Source of the DNA: Chloroflexota bacterium
GTDB lineage: Bacteria > Chloroflexota > Dehalococcoidia > Lucifugimonadales > JACPCL1
Length of the DNA: 12,194 nucleotides
Reading direction: 5' to 3'
Assembly (NCBI GenBank): GCA_016210375.1
Contig: JACQUH010000083.1
Location: forward strand, 1-12,194
In this document: positions 11,594 to 12,194 of the stretch, piece by piece
Numbering within the stretch: the stretch's first letter is position 1
Layout: every line of letters begins with the position of its first letter
Position numbers and translations under genes: made by a program
Notes under the pieces: generated by a model
What the model was told of the DNA's origin: nothing
Database searches by the model: none
What the model saw: the letters and a program-made list of their open reading frames with translations, nothing else

Positions 11594-12194
11594 CTACCTC
11601 TGCCCTTTGCGCCGGACGATCATCCTGTCCGTGCGCTTGCTATTGCGGGTGATCTTCCCCCTGGCTGGCTTGCCCCAGGGGGTCTTGGGCCCAGGCATGC
11701 CCACCGGGCTGCGGCCCTCACCGCCGCCGTGGGGGTGGTCCCGGGGGGTCATGGCGGTGCCCCGAACCGCAGGCCGCCATCCCCGGTGCCGCGTGCGGCC
11801 CGCCTTGCCGGACTTCACGTTCTTGTGGTCCAAGTTGCCTAGCTGCCCAATGGTAGCAACGCACCCGTTGAGGAAACGGCGCACCTCACCCGAGGGCAGG
11901 CGCACCAGTGTGTACACGTCCTCGCGGGCCAGCACCTGAGCGGAGCCGCCGGCGCTACGAACGATCTGCCCGCCCCGGCCGGGGTGCATCTCAATGTTGT
12001 GCACCAGCGTGCCCGTGGGAATAAGGGAGAGAGGCAGGGCATTTCCCGGGCGTATTGCCGCGTCCGGCCCAGCCTCCACCTTGTCCCCCACCTTCAGACC
12101 GTTGGGCATGAGGATATACCGCTTGTCGCCATCTACATACTGGACCAGGGCGATGCGCACGGAACGGTTGGGGTCATACTCCACCGTCGTGATC
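11594..12194 (-). CDS. rplB: 50S ribosomal protein L2, 5' end beyond the window
   Basis: L2 is essential for peptidyl-transferase activity and subunit joining, and is among the most conserved ribosomal proteins. The 199 visible residues correspond to about residue 75 onwards of the family; the frame runs off the window edge, so the N-terminal portion (about 75 residues) is missing, not broken. The visible start reads ITTVEYDPNRSVRIALVQYV. Signature parts present are IEMHPGRGGQIVRSAGG, GKAGRTRHRGWRPAVRG and the active-region stretch TPRDHPHGGGEGRSPVG (conserved His, within PHGGGEG). The end is basic (DRMIVRRKGQR). It leads the visible operon, with rplW and rplD expected upstream. Confidence 0.97.
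   Translation of the reverse strand, partial: ITTVEYDPNRSVRIALVQYVDGDKRYILMPNGLKVGDKVEAGPDAAIRPGNALPLSLIPTGTLVHNIEMHPGRGGQIVRSAGGSAQVLAREDVYTLVRLPSGEVRRFLNGCVATIGQLGNLDHKNVKSGKAGRTRHRGWRPAVRGTAMTPRDHPHGGGEGRSPVGMPGPKTPWGKPARGKITRNSKRTDRMIVRRKGQR

Noticed and set aside
10428..11939. A 503-codon open frame on the plus strand opposite rpsC, rplV, rpsS and rplB
   Set aside because: Four well-conserved ribosomal genes explain this DNA; the frame has no family resemblance and is an expected by-product of high GC.

Overview
The window is a single, almost uninterrupted ribosomal-protein gene cluster, read entirely from the minus strand (from the right edge to the left edge). It holds the later part of the S10 operon, the whole spc operon and the start of the alpha operon. 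In transcription order: rplB (5' end cut by the window edge), rpsS, rplV, rpsC, rplP, rpmC, rpsQ, rplN, rplX, rplE, rpsN, rpsH, rplF, rplR, rpsE, rpmD, rplO, secY, adk, map, infA, rpmJ, rpsM, rpsK. All 24 genes are intact apart from the truncated rplB. No gene is supported on the plus strand.

The sequence is GC-rich and clearly bacterial: SecY, a zinc-type adenylate kinase, type I methionine aminopeptidase, IF-1 and bacterial-type L36 are all present. S14 is the short zinc form, and L24 and L36 also keep their cysteines. The gene order is the common bacterial one and gives no sharp taxonomic answer. Gut feeling from GC content, long low-complexity tails and GC-rich hairpin repeats in the spacers points to something like Chloroflexota (Dehalococcoidia-type), but this is a weak inference that needs a phylogeny.

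Most junctions are tight: stop codons abut or overlap the next start (rplX/rplE 25 nt, rpsC/rplP 17 nt, rpmC/rpsQ 8 nt, rplR/rpsE 1 nt), and several Shine-Dalgarno sequences lie inside the upstream gene, which suggests translational coupling. Against this compact background, a few spacers of 70-210 nt stand out. Four of them (rplP-rpmC, rplN side of rpsQ, rplE-rpsN, rpsE-rpmD) hold strong GC-rich inverted repeats. Two of these carry copies of the same repeat in opposite orientation, and a 12-base core of it recurs in the map-infA spacer. The rpsQ-rplN spacer holds a different, more elaborate structure: a 14-bp outer helix enclosing three hairpins. The adk-map spacer instead contains a near-consensus promoter placed so close to the map start that the transcript would be leaderless or nearly so.

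The products make the 50S and 30S ribosomal subunits together with the Sec translocon channel (SecY), N-terminal methionine removal (Map), adenylate balance (Adk) and initiation (IF-1), so the cluster couples ribosome assembly to the processing and export of new proteins. The most unusual protein feature is a roughly 110-residue Gln/Gly/Arg/Ala/Pro-rich extension at the N-terminus of L5. S5, S17, S3 and L16 also end in low-complexity tails.
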